Source: Mesostigma viride | Taxonomy: Eukaryota; Streptophyta; Mesostigmatophyceae; Mesostigmatales; Mesostigmataceae | Direction of reading: 5' to 3' | Assembly: GCA_009746045.1 (NCBI GenBank) | Contig: RPFO01000911.1 | Span: 1-64,000, forward strand | Length of the DNA stretch: 64,000 bases | Shown: one piece after another, positions 22,501-33,923 of the stretch | Layout of the letters: each line of letters begins with the position of its first letter | Position numbering within the stretch: the first letter of the stretch is position 1 | Made by a program: the position numbers and the translations under genes | The notes under the pieces: generated by a model | What the model was told of the DNA's origin: nothing | The model's input: the letters and a program-made list of their open reading frames with translations, nothing else | Database searches by the model: none

Positions 22501-25500
22501 CAAGCTCCTTGGCCACCTTGTCCTCAATCGGCATTCCACATCTACTGTCGTCGTTCGGAGCGACCGTTTCATCCTTCACAGCCGAGATGAAGTCGTAGAC
22601 TTGGGTTTTCTCCGATTCGGACAAACCACCCTCGTTCAATCGCCCTCCAACCCGCTCCTCACCACCCTCCTCCCCCTCCCCGTCCTTCCTTGCCTTCTCA
22701 GTGCTGCTTGAAACCCCATGAATCAAATTCCATATTTCTTTCTGGTCCTGAAGGGGCACCTCCGGCTTATCCCAGGATTCCTCCATGTGCGTCTTGAAAT
22801 AGTTGTGCACTTCCAGCAGCGCCGTCCCCCTCGACTTTTTGGAAACGGCCTCGTCTTCTGCATTCAGCCCCCCTCCGATCAGGGCAACCCTCCGATGCGC
22901 CTCTCTCCCCTGCATGCATGAAATGTGAATCAGTGTTTGAGACAAAAAACGGTCATACAACACACGACCTGACATTTTGTCCTTACACTTTGGAAGATCG
23001 GCCGTTCCCGAACAAAAATCACACCCTAATTTCCAGTTTCCAACGGCCGTTGGCGCAAGAAAAATCACACCCTAATTTCCAGGTTCCAACGGCCGTTGGC
23101 GCAAGAAAAATCACACCCTAATTTCCAGGTTCCAACGGCCGTTGGCGCAAGAAAAATCACACCCTAATTTCCAGGTTCCAACGGCCGTTGGCGCAAGAAA
23201 AATCACACCCTAATTTCCAGGCTCCAACGGCCGTTGGCGCAAGAAAAATGTCGACCGAATTTCCAGGTTCCAACGGCCGTTGGCGCAAGAAAAATATCAA
23301 CCAAATTTCCAGGTTCCAACGGCCGTTGGCGCAGGAAAAATGACACCCTAATTTCCAGGTTCCAACGGCCGTTGGCGCAAGAAAAATCACACACTAATTT
23401 CCAGGTTCCAACGGCCGTTGGCGCAAGAAAAATCACACCCTAATTTCCAGGTTCCAACGGCCGTTGGCGCAAGAAAAATAACATCTAGTGCCTAAAACGT
23501 TCCCACACCCGATCCGTTATATTTACCTTTTGCGTCCGCATGTCCTTCATGGGCGGGATCAGTGCTTCCCCCTCCACCTCCCAGCCCTTGAGCACGTCCA
23601 GATTGGTGTACTTGAACTTCTCCGCGTCCCTCACCAACCCCCTCCACAAATCAAACGCCTCGTCGGTTGTCTCCACGAACTTGCCCTTTTGTTTACCCGC
23701 AATCTCGCCAGCTATCGCAGTACTCACTTGCTCGTCAGAGCCCTCGAAAATCACGGACTTCAACATCTGCGTGTAGTGGTTGCCGTCCAGCACGGCAAAC
23801 TGCACAAACACGCAAGGCGTCTGGTCTGGAAATTTACCCTTAAGGCCGGCATGGTCCGAGATGTTCAAGCTCCCCAGCGCGGATTTCGTCAGGTCAACTA
23901 CTGCCTCACGCTCAGATTCATTTGACCACTCGGACGGATCCAACTCCATGGTGATCAACTCGTCTGAGCAAGCGGCCGCCATGTCCTTCAGGGAGTCCGT
24001 CCGGAGAATGGACATGGCTTCCTCGGCCGTTGGCGAACGATAGTATCCGAACCTCTGCACGGCACGGTCACTGTCGTCCCCCGTCAGTATTTTAATGTGG
24101 TAAGGAACCTTTTCACTCCTCTGCACCCATAAATTGTAGAGACCTGGATCACGGTCTGCCAGCACCTGCCACGCAAACCGGAAGATCGGCACGGCACATT
24201 TTGCTTTTGTCAGACTTGTGCCGGCCCCCACGAACCACGGCGCGAGCCCCCTACAATTCCGCACCGTCACCGTCCGATGCCGCATGAGTTCCGGGAGTTG
24301 GCACAAGTTCTCCGTGGGGGCCCGTACTTGAGTCGCAATCGCGGACCCCCCCACGATGTCGACATCGTCTGGAACTAGGCGTATCTTCTGCCGCAGATGA
24401 AACGCCGCCTGTATGGTGTCAGTTAGATTCTTGTCGTGCACTTGAGAGGACGGCGCTGGCTCCCAGGAGTCCAAAATGCTGGGCTTCGCATTTCCAGCAC
24501 GTGTCGTCAGCAGCCCCTTCCTCTCAAAGGTCTTCACAATAACCGACCATAAGTCGGTGCCCGGTGCTCGTTGGCGCCAGTCCTCAAAAAATGTTGTGAG
24601 ATGCCTTTCCGCACACCCATGTTCAATCTTGTAAGCCCACTTCTCCCGCTCTTCCTCCGTTCTCTGCCTTGACGGACGCCCCTGATCACATGCAAAAAAC
24701 ATACAGATAGCCGGAAGGTCAGTACTATGTTCCAACGGCCGTCGCCGGAAAAATAACACCCTAATTTCCAGGTTTCAACGGCCGTTGGCGCATGAAAATC
24801 ACACCCTAATTTCCAGGTTCCAACGGCCGTTGGCGCATGAAAATCACACCCTAATTTCCAGGTTCCAACGGCCGTTGGCGCAGAAAAATGAAACCCTAAT
24901 TTCCAGGTTCCAACGGCCGTTGGCGCGAGAAAATCACACCCTATTTTCCAGGTTCCAACGGCCGTTGGCGCAAGAAAAATCACACCCTAATTTCCAGGTT
25001 CCAACGGCCGTTGGCGCGAGAAAAATGACACCTTCATTTCCAGGTTCCAACGGCCGTTGGCGCAGAAAAATAACACCCTAATTTCCAGGTTCCAACGGCC
25101 GTTGGCGCATGAAAATCACACCCTAATTTCCAGGTTCCAACGGCCGTTGGCGCATGAAAATCACACCCTAATTTACAGGTTCCAACGGCCGTTGGCGCAT
25201 GAAAATCACACCCTAATTTACAGGTTCCAACGGCCGTTGGCGCATGAAAATCACACCCTAATTTCCAGGTTCCGACGGCCGTTGGGCAAAAAAAAAATAA
25301 CACCCTAATTTCCAAATTGCAACGGCCGTTGGCGCAAGAAAATCAAGCAAGAAAAGGACAAGGACAAGGACAAGGACAAGGACAAGGACAAGGACAAGGA
25401 CAAGGACAAGGCCAAGGACAAGGACAAGGCCAAGGCCAAGGACAAGGACAAGGACAAGGCCAAGGCCAAGGACAAGGACAAGGACAAGGACAAGGACAAG

Positions 25501-28500
25501 GACAAGGACAAGGACAAGGACAAGGACAAGGACAAGGACAAGGACAAGGACAAGGACAAGGACAAGGACAAGGACAAGGCAAAGGCCAAGGACAAGGACA
25601 AGGACAAGGACAAGGACAAGGACAAGGACAAGGACAAGGACAAGGACAAGGACAAGGACAAGGACAAGGACAAGGACAAGGAAGGCCAAGGACAAGGACA
25701 AGGACAAGGACAAGGACAAGGACAAGGACAAGGACAAGGACAAGGACAAGGACAAGGACAAGGACAAGGACAAGGACAAGGACAAGGACAAGGACAAGGA
25801 CAAGGACAAGGACAAGGACAAGGACAAGGACAAGGACAAGGACAAGGACAAGGACAAGGACAAGGACAAGGACAAGGACAAGGACAAGGACAAGGACAAG
25901 GACAAGGACAAGGACAAGGACAAGGACAAGGACAAGGACAAGGACAAGGACAAGGACAAGGACAAGGACAAGGACAAGGACAAGGACAAGGACAAGGACA
26001 AGGACAAGGACAAGGACAAGGACAAGGACAAGGACAAGGACAAGGACAAGGACAAGGTGCTGGCACAAGGACAAGGACAAGGACAAGGACAAGGACAAGG
26101 ACAAGGACAAGGACAAGGACAAGGACAAGGACAAGGACAAGGACAAGGACAAGGACAAGGACAAGGACAAGGACAAGGACAAGGACAAGGACAAGGACAA
26201 GGACAAGGACAAGGACAAGGACAAGGACAAGGACAAGGACAAGGACAAGGACAAGGACAAGGACAAGGACAAGGACAAGGACAAGGACAAGGACAAGGAC
26301 AAGGACAAGGACAAGGACAAGGACAAGGACAAGGACAAGGACAAGGACAAGGACAAGGACAAGGACAAGGACAAGGACGAGGACAAGGACAAGGACAAGG
26401 ACAAGGACAAGGACAAGGACAAGGACTGGACAAGGACAAGGACAAGGACAAGGACAAGGACAAGGACAAGGACAAGGACAAGGACAAGGACAAGGACAAG
26501 GCTGGACAAGGACAAGGACAAGGACAAGGACAAGGACAAGGACAAGGACAAGGACAAGGACAAGGACAAGGACAAGGACAAGGACAAGGACAAGGACAAG
26601 GACAAGGACAAGGACAAGGACAAGGACAAGGACAAGGACAAGGACAAGGACAAGGACAAGGACAAGGACAAGGACAAGGACAAGGACAAGGACAAGGACA
26701 AGGACAAGGACAAGGACAAGGTGCTGGCACAAGGACAAGGACAAGGACAAGGACAAGGACAAGGACAAGGACAAGGACAAGGACAAGGACAAGGACAAGG
26801 ACAAGGACAAGGACAAGGACAAGGACAAGGACAAGGACAAGGACAAGGACAAGGACAAGGACAAGGACAAGGACAAGGACAAGGACAAGGACAAGGTGCT
26901 GGACAAGGACAAGGACAAGGACAAGGTGCTGGACAAGGACAAGGACAAGGACAAGGACAAGGACAAGGACAAGGACAAGGACAAGGACAAGGACAAGGAC
27001 AAGGACAAGGACAAGGACAAGGACAAGGACAAGGACAAGGACAAGGACAAGGACAAGGACAAGGACAAGGCTGGACAAGGACAAGGTGCTGGACAAGGAC
27101 AAGGACAAGGACAAGGACAAGGACAAGGACAAGGACAAGGACAAGGACAAGGACAAGGACAAGGACAAGGACAAGGACAAGGACAAGGACAAGGACAAGG
27201 ACAAGGACAAGGACAAGGACAAGGACAAGGACAAGGACAAGGACAAGGACAAGGACAAGGACAAGGACAAGGACAAGGACAAGGACAAGGACAAGGACAA
27301 GGACAAGGACAAGGACAAGGACAAGGACAAGGACAAGGACAAGGACAAGGACAAGGACAAGGACAAGGTGCTGGCACAAGGACAAGGACAAGGACAAGGA
27401 CAAGGACAAGGACAAGGACAAGGACAAGGACAAGGACAAGGACAAGGACAAGGACAAGGACAAGGACAAGGACAAGGACAAGGACAAGGACAAGGACAAG
27501 GACAAGGACAAGGACAAGGACAAGGACAAGGACAAGGACAAGGACAAGGACAAGGACAAGGACAAGGACAAGGACAAGGACAAGGACAAGGACAAGGACA
27601 AGGACAAGGACAAGGACAAGGACAAGGACAAGGACAAGGACAAGGACAAGGACAAGGACAAGGACAAGGACAAGGACAAGGACAAGGACAAGGACAAGGA
27701 CAAGGACAAGGACAAGGACAAGGACAAGGACAAGGACAAGGACAAGGACAAGGACAAGGACAAGGACAAGGACAAGGACAAGGACAAGGACAAGGACAAG
27801 GACAAGGACAAGGACAAGGACAAGGACAAGGACAAGGACAAGGACGAGGACAAGGACAAGGACAAGGACAAGGACAAGGACAAGGACAAGGACAAGGTGC
27901 TGGACAAGGACAAGGACAAGGACAAGGACAAGGACAAGGACAAGGACAAGGACAAGGACAAGGACAAGGACAAGGACAAGGACAAGGACAAGGACAAGGA
28001 CAAGGACAAGGACAAGGACAAGGACAAGGACAAGGACAAGGACAAGGACAAGGACAAGGACAAGGACAAGGACAAGGACAAGGACAAGGACAAGGACAAG
28101 GACAAGGACAAGGACAAGGACAAGGACAAGGACAAGGACAAGGACAAGGACAAGGTGCTGGACAAGGACAAGGACAAGGACAAGGACAAGGACAAGGACA
28201 AGGACAAGGACAAGGACAAGGACAAGGACAAGGACAAGGACAAGGACAAGGACAAGGACAAGGACAAGGACAAGGACAAGGACAAGGACAAGGACAAGGA
28301 CAAGGACAAGGACAAGGACAAGGACAAGGACAAGGACAAGGACAAGGACAAGGACAAGGACAAGGACAAGGACAAGGACAAGGACAAGGACAAGGACAAG
28401 GACAAGGACAAGGACAAGGACAAGGACAAGGACAAGGACAAGGACAAGGACAAGGACAAGGACAAGGACAAGGACAAGGACAAGGACAAGGCTGGACAAG

Positions 28501-31500
28501 GACAAGGACAAGGACAAGGACAAGGACAAGGACAAGGACAAGGACAAGGACAAGGACAAGGACAAGGACAAGGACAAGGACAAGGACAAGGACAAGGACA
28601 AGGACAAGGACAAGGACAAGGACAAGGACAAGGACAAGGACAAGGACAAGGACAAGGACAAGGACAAGGACAAGGACAAGGACAAGGACAAGGACAAGGT
28701 GCTGGACAAGGACAAGGACAAGGACAAGGACAAGGACAAGGACAAGGACAAGGACAAGGACAAGGACAAGGACAAGGACAAGGACAAGGACAAGGACAAG
28801 GACAAGGACAAGGACAAGGACAAGGCTGGACAAGGACAAGGCTGGACAAGGACAAGGACAAGGACAAGGACAAGGACAAGGACAAGGACAAGGACAAGGA
28901 CAAGGACAAGGACAAGGACAAGGACAAGGACAAGGACAAGGACAAGGACAAGGACAAGGCTGGACAAGGACAAGGACAAGGACAAGGACAAGGACAAGGA
29001 CAAGGCTGGACAAGGACAAGGACAAGGACAAGGACAAGGACAAGGACAAGGACAAGGACAAGGACAAGGACAAGGACAAGGACAAGGACAAGGACAAGGA
29101 CAAGGACAAGGACAAGGACAAGGACAAGGACAAGGACAAGGACAAGGACAAGGACAAGGACAAGGACAAGGACAAGGACAAGGACAAGGACAAGGACAAG
29201 GACAAGGACAAGGACAAGGACAAGGACAAGGACAAGGACAAGGACAAGGTGCTGGCACAAGGACAAGGACAAGGACAAGGCTGGACAAGGACAAGGACAA
29301 GGACAAGGACAAGGACAAGGACAAGGACAAGGACAAGGACAAGGACAAGGACAAGGACAAGGACAAGGACAAGGACAAGGACAAGGACAAGGACAAGGAC
29401 AAGGCTGGACAAGGACAAGGTGGACAAGGACAAGGCTGGACAAGGACAAGGACAAGGACAAGGACAAGGACAAGGACAAGGACAAGGACAAGGACAAGGA
29501 CAAGGACAAGGACAAGGACAAGGACAAGGACAAGGACAAGGACAAGGACAAGGACAAGGACAAGGACAAGGACAAGGACAAGGACAAGGACAAGGACAAG
29601 GACAAGGACAAGGACAAGGACAAGGACAAGGACAAGGACAAGGACAAGGACAAGGACAAGGACAAGGACAAGGACAAGGACAAGGACAAGGACAAGGACA
29701 AGGACAAGGACAAGGACAAGGACAAGGACAAGGACAAGGACAAGGACAAGGACAAGGACAAGGACAAGGACAAGGACAAGGACAAGGACAAGGACAAGGA
29801 CAAGGACAAGGACAAGGACAAGGACAAGGACAAGGACAAGGACAAGGACAAGGTGCTGGCACAAGGACAAGGACAAGGACAAGGACAAGGACAAGGACAA
29901 GGACAAGGACAAGGACAAGGACAAGGACAAGGACAAGGACAAGGACAAGGACAAGGACAAGGACAAGGACAAGGACAAGGACAAGGACAAGGACAAGGAC
30001 AAGGACAAGGACAAGGACAAGGACAAGGACAAGGACAAGGACAAGGACAAGGACAAGGACAAGGACAAGGACAAGGACAAGGACAAGGACAAGGACAAGG
30101 ACAAGGACAAGGACAAGGACAAGGACAAGGACAAGGACAAGGACAAGGACAAGGACAAGGACAAGGACAAGGACAAGGACAAGGACAAGGACAAGGACAA
30201 GGACAAGGACAAGGACAAGGACAAGGACAAGGACAAGGACAAGGACAAGGACAAGGACAAGGACAAGGACAAGGACAAGGACAAGGACAAGGACAAGGAC
30301 AAGGTGCTGGACAAGGACAAGGAAGGACAAGGACAAGGACAAGGACAAGGACAAGGACAAGGACAAGGACAAGGACAAGGACAAGGACAAGGTGCTGGAC
30401 AAGACAAGGACAAGGACAAGGACAAGGACAAGACAAGGACAAGGACAAGGACAAGGACAAGGACAAGGACAAGGACAAGGACAAGGACAAGGACAAGGAC
30501 AAGGACAAGGACAAGGTGGACAAGGACAAGGACAAGGACAAGGCTGGACAAGGACAAGGACAAGGACAAGGACAAGGACAAGGACAAGGACAAGGACAAG
30601 GACAAGGACAAGGACAAGCACAAGGACAAGGACAAGGACAAGGACAAGGACAAGGACAAGGACAAGGACAAGGATGGCGCAAGAAAATCACATCTTTGTG
30701 CGTAACACCTACCCGGGCAGCTGGCAGTGTCTGGTGGGTTGCTTTTCCAGTTGCTGCCGTCGCGGCATCGGAACCCGATGACCCAGAAGCCGCCGATTTC
30801 CTCCGCTCCTTCGCCGCCTTTGCTGCATGAGCGCCGCGCGCCTCTTGCCCCGACGATGGTGCGGGGGGAGGGGGCATTTGCTGTGCTGCCGCTGCAGCTT
30901 CCGACGGCGCGGAAGGGCCGGCGGCGGGAGGGGGCAACACCGGTGGCGGCGGAGAGCCCGGCGGCGGGGGCGCCGGCGGAGGGGAACGCGGGTGGTTGTG
31001 CGTACAAGCACGCTGTGACACGCAGACGACAAAGAAGAAATCCGCCGAATATGTTAGCAAGCGGTGCGGTGCAGCACACACACCTGACAAAGCTAATAGG
31101 TCAACCCTTAAAACCGTGTCCAACTGCCCGCTATAAAAACCGGGCAATGGTCACTTTCCATGATAATGTCCACAAACCAACCTAATAGTTAGTTATGGTC
31201 CATTATAGGACACAAGCACACACATATATTCACCACCTTGGGGTCATGTCATTGGTCATATTGCAATGTCCTATGGGTGCCAAATATAGCACCCCCTGAC
31301 AGAAAGGAAGCTAGTAAAGGGCTCATGAACACCAAGGTTGCATGTGGAGGAGCAGGGACCCAGCTGCAAGCTCTAACAATAAATGCCCACTACAAATAGC
31401 GGACAGTTTGGTTTGTGACACCTGCTAGCATTACAAAGCTCAATTCTCATCCCGTAGCAACAAAAATGTAATGTCCGCTGTAAATATCACTCAAAACGGC

Positions 31501-31650
31501 TAAAGGGTTAAAACGAAGTTGTAGTTGTTTTGCGGCATCAAGTTTCAAAGTACGTACTGGGATACCCTTCGCCAGCCTGCTTGGCATCCAGGATAAGATC
31601 TTGGAACCAGTAAGGGGGCTTCGCTTGCTGCGGCAGATGGTGCAATCCAT
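19561..31650 (-). CDS. Large multi-exon host gene of unknown function (about 1,590 residues)
   Basis: Minus-strand exons, with GT-AG borders read from the sequence: 31650-31558 (tentative), 31012-30713, 24681-23527, 22909-20498 and 20378-19561. The first three introns are phase 0 and the last is phase 1; all joins keep frame. An apparent stop (22403) then an ATG (22376) inside exon 4 disappear if the C9 run at 22431-22439 is one base longer, giving one frame of 1,592 codons; otherwise these are two genes 26 bp apart. The product has a Pro/Ala-rich start, a globular part in exon 3 (V-L-D-G-N-H-Y motif), a disordered Gly/Lys/Glu repeat region (G-G-E-G-G-G-S-K) in exon 4 and a folded C-terminus. 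I recognise no family. Exon 1 could instead be read one frame over with a different acceptor. Confidence 0.7.
20550..21200. repeat. Coding microsatellite: 24-27 bp C-rich repeat in the large host gene
   Basis: The plus strand repeats CCCGCCCCCCTCTCCGCCCTTCGA-type units about 20 times. On the minus (coding) strand this encodes the S-K-G-G-E-G-G-G / R-R-A-E-R-G-G-V disordered tract in exon 4 of the large gene. The frame is kept throughout although the repeats vary in length, which supports coding. The Pro-rich frames on the plus strand are shadows. Confidence 0.75.
22910..23526 (-). other. Intron of the large gene filled by a palindrome array
   Basis: The donor CAAAAG/GTAAAT (23527/23526) and acceptor GCATGCAG/GGG (22910/22909) join two open frames in phase 0. 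Of its 617 bp, about 440 (23036-23476) are a tandem array of about ten 46-bp units. Each has one CCAACGGCCGTTGG followed by CGCAAGAAAAATCACACCCT and AATTTCCAGGTT. Units are nearly identical. Confidence 0.8.
23036..23476. repeat. 46-bp tandem array anchored on CCAACGGCCGTTGG (intronic)
   Basis: About ten copies at 46-bp spacing (palindromes near 23040, 23086, 23132, 23178, 23226, 23272, 23318, 23364, 23410 and 23456). The 14-bp palindrome is essentially invariant, while the 32-bp remainder carries the substitutions (ACACCC/TCGACCG/TATCAACC). Confidence 0.92.
24727..25335. repeat. Second 46-bp palindrome array (intronic)
   Basis: About fourteen units of the same 46-bp family as 23036-23476, spaced 45-46 bp, with edge units degenerate (CGGCCGTCGCC at 24735; GACGGCCGTTGGG near 25273). 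It directly abuts the hexanucleotide satellite; the final unit reads GCAACGGCCGTTGGCGCAAG and then slides into AAGAAAAGGACAAGGAC. Confidence 0.92.
25344..30675. repeat. 5.3-kb AAGGAC hexanucleotide satellite
   Basis: Almost pure (AAGGAC)n with sparse interruptions: GGTGCTGG(CAC)AAGG at about a dozen places (26057, 26720, 26897, 27087, 27368, 27898, 28154, 28700, 29250, 29852, 30303, 30392), GGCTGGACAAGG, and AAGGCC near the left edge. The interruptions recur in blocks, implying unequal exchange of larger segments. It keeps long frames open on both strands (Gln-Gly, Lys-Asp, Arg-Thr, Val-Leu, Ser-Leu and Cys-Pro dipeptide runs), which are not genes. It is not a telomere repeat. Confidence 0.97.
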
Positions 31651-31689
31651 TGTGATCTGCGCGCAAAACATACACAAACAACCAAACCC

Positions 31690-32065
31690 TCATAGGTTGA
31701 GCAATCCACAAAATCATGCCATTACTGTAACAACATGGGCAAAGCATACACAAACGAACAACCATCATAGATTGAGCTAACAATCCAGAAAATCATGCCA
31801 TTACTGTAACAACATGGGCAAAGCATACACAAACGAACAACCATCATAGATTGAGCTAGCAATCCACAACATTATGCCATTACTGTAACAACATGGGCAA
31901 AGCATACACAAACGAACAACCATCATAGATTGAGCTAGCAATCCACAACATCATGCCATTACTGTAACAACATGGGCAAAGCATACACAAACGAACAACC
32001 ATCATAGATAGAGCAATCCACAACATCATGCCATTAATGTAATAACATGGGCAAAACATACACAA
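31690..32065. repeat. 79-bp tandem repeat, about five copies
   Basis: The unit begins CCATTACTGTAACAACATGG and contains CAAACGAACAACCATCATAG. Copies lie at about 31718, 31798, 31877, 31956 and 32030, the last shorter and diverged. No palindrome family member is inside. It lies just upstream of the first proposed exon of the large gene, so it may be in its promoter or a 5' intron. Confidence 0.85.
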
Positions 32066-32184
32066 ACAAATAGCCATGATAGGGCATTAAGAGAATAGCC
32101 ATGATTGGGGCAATAAGAGAATTTTTTTGTTCAATTCAATGATCACAATTTATGCACACAGTCGATGCATTCATAAATGAGGCA

Positions 32185-32251
32185 GGTTCTTCCGAAAATT
32201 GGCTCCGTCGTAGAGTGTCAACGGCCAACTTGCAAACACGCACGTTACATG
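32185..32251. repeat. MITE end fragment beside the plastid insertion
   Basis: GGTTCTTCCGAAAATTGGCT and about 45 bp beyond it are the inverted counterpart of 1995-2060, with a few substitutions. The copy runs directly into the plastid-derived sequence, so the junction lies at or near a mobile-element end. Confidence 0.65.
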
Positions 32252-32668
32252 ATATACATCCTAGTCATTATGGTCCTATACAAACGCCAGAAGGGCCGAA
32301 TACCGGTTTAATTGGATCTTTAGCTACGCATAGTAAAGTAAATGAATATGTTTTCTTGTCCTTTTTATACATTACAAAAAAATCAAGTAATTAAAAGTGA
32401 AATACCTATTTTTATACCTCCACATCAACAAGATCAATTTAAATTCGCCCCAGAATATTTATTACTTTCTTGTTACTCTAGTGTTGAAAATAATTATGTT
32501 CATGTGCGATATAAACCAGAATTTAGTAGTAAAGCAGAAGAAGTCGATTATTTGGGGATTTCTCCAACGCAAGCTTCAATAGCTACTTCATTTATTCCCT
32601 TGGTGGAACATGATGATGCAATCCGAGCATTAATGGGTTGTAATATGCAAAGACAAGCAGTTCCATGA
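32248..32668 (+). pseudogene. rpoB: Plastid rpoB fragment in nuclear DNA (NUPT)
   Basis: Translation gives I-H-P-S-H-Y-G then [13 protein letters not shown], and later [12 protein letters not shown] and [20 protein letters not shown]. These are signature segments of the RNA polymerase beta subunit. AT richness contrasts with the flanks and fits a plastid genome. Compared with the family, residues between H-Y-G and P-I (usually R-I-C) are missing. The frame breaks near 32350 and the match stops abruptly after Q-A-V-P, so the piece is a truncated, non-functional transfer of about 420 bp. Confidence 0.9.
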
Positions 32669-32904
32669 CACCAAGGTTGAGACTTACATGCATGGGACAA
32701 GAAAAACCTCGTTGCAAGGGTTGAAACAATAACGAAATTGTATGACCACAGACACATAAAATGGAAGGCTTGCTCAGTATTATTATTTACCCATCAATCA
32801 ATTTTAAAGGCAAGGAAATGTTGAAATACGGAAGACCGTCCCAAGTTCGCCAGCATTAACAAAAGCATTTCTGTGACAAGAACAGTGGGCGACCATTCCC
32901 ATTA

Positions 32905-33693
32905 TTATCTTTTCCTCTTTTGTTTCTTCCCCTTCCCGGACTCGCATGCATAAGCGACGTCCGCCATCCCCAAACGATGCAAAATTTTGTTGGAGCTCTG
33001 CATCTTCTCCAACAGTTCTTGATCCGATTCCTCCTTTGCACGACGCGCTTCCTCTGCCTTCGCCTTTGCGGCCTCCACATCTGCATCTATATCCGCCTTC
33101 ACCACCATCCTGATCAAACGGTCCCGCTCCTCAGGCCTCGGGAGCGTCGGCAGTCCCACCGGCTCTGCGGCAAGAAGAGCCTCCAAAATATCCTTGTGCA
33201 GTCTTTGTGCTTCCACAAATCCACTATTCTTCATCAAGGTGTACGCGCATTCACGCGCCACACCCTGCAAGGAATCCCCCATGGTAACGTTAAGCCCATG
33301 AGCAAACCCGTACGCGCTGTCCCCCTCTGCAAAAATCTCGAGTCCCTGCCTGTCGAGGCGCACCAGCTCAACTTTCCGTTCCCCAGTGTGCGTTGCCGTG
33401 AAGTGGAGGACCGAGCGTGTCATTCCGGTCTTCCCCATCAACATCTGCAAACTTGCTACGTATGCGATCCCACGAGCGCACACGTCCTCCAACTTCTCGG
33501 CAAAAGGTAGATGTGTCTTGCAATACACATCCAATCCCTCCAGTGGTCTATCACATCTAAGAAATCCACACCCCCCGTATGGATCCTTGGCATTTTGGTA
33601 CTCGAGGTCGTGCGCTTGCAGGAACTTGTAATGTTCCGCGCACAGTCCCTCGACCCTTACGGGCTCCGTACAGATTTTGCATTTCGTTGCCAT
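32905..33693 (-). CDS. Two-finger CX4CX10CX2H protein of unknown function
   Basis: 262 residues from the ATG at 33693 (M-A-T-K-C), chosen because it stands just before the first finger; ATGs at 33708 and further upstream are in frame. Finger 1 is C-K-I-C...G-L-C-A-E-H and finger 2 is C-G-F-L-R-C...V-Y-C-K-T-H (CX4CX10CX2H). A folded middle follows, then a Glu/Lys/Ala-rich helix (A-K-A-K-A-E-E-A-R-R-A-K-E-E) and a basic tail (G-K-K-Q-K-R-K-R) that looks like a nuclear localisation signal. Finger spacing resembles WRKY19-type CX4CX10CX2H repeats. The same architecture recurs at 43281-44062, so this is a local gene family. A nuclear role is inference. Confidence 0.75.
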   Translation of the reverse strand: MATKCKICTEPVRVEGLCAEHYKFLQAHDLEYQNAKDPYGGCGFLRCDRPLEGLDVYCKTHLPFAEKLEDVCARGIAYVASLQMLMGKTGMTRSVLHFTATHTGERKVELVRLDRQGLEIFAEGDSAYGFAHGLNVTMGDSLQGVARECAYTLMKNSGFVEAQRLHKDILEALLAAEPVGLPTLPRPEERDRLIRMVVKADIDADVEAAKAKAEEARRAKEESDQELLEKMQSSNKILHRLGMADVAYACESGKGKKQKRKR

Positions 33694-33923
33694 CTGCGCA
33701 ATTGCCATGAGTCCCATACAGCAGCCATTGTATAACAGGGGCAATAAGGACCGTCAGAACCCCCTCTGGCGTCTTTCTCACACAATTCTCAATCTAGTCT
33801 TGTTGTACGTGCAATAATTGTTGGTTCAAAGAAGGTCCGTTCAAAGAAGTTTTATGAGACAAAATAAATTAGTTTCAATTACACGCATCAGATTAATCAA
33901 ATCATATTTTCTCCCTCTCTTTC

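Larger units (their letters stand above)
24682..30712 (-). other. Giant 6-kb intron of the large gene
   Basis: The donor CCCGG/GTAGGT (30713/30712) and acceptor GATCAG/GGG (24682/24681) join the A-K-E-R-R-K-S exon to the next exon in phase 0. The intron contains a 46-bp palindrome array (24727-25335) and the 5.3-kb AAGGAC satellite (25344-30675). On the sense strand the satellite is pyrimidine-rich (GTCCTT)n. The other introns of this gene that I could place are 119-617 bp. Confidence 0.7.

Noticed and set aside
23156-23476. Each 46-bp unit read on the plus strand starts GT and ends AG, like a mini-intron
   Set aside because: The host gene is on the minus strand and no exon lies between units, so the GT...AG pattern is probably accidental.
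23036-25335. CRISPR-like array (short repeats with spacers)
   Set aside because: The whole 46-bp unit repeats, not only a repeat between unique spacers. The context is a eukaryotic intron and no cas gene is present.
25344-30675. Telomeric or subtelomeric repeat
   Set aside because: AAGGAC does not match known telomere repeats (TTAGGG/TTTAGGG types) and lies inside a gene.
25258-31147. Several open frames of 1,200-1,900 codons on both strands
   Set aside because: They are the AAGGAC satellite read in different frames (dipeptide repeats). Frames stay open only because the hexamer lacks stops.
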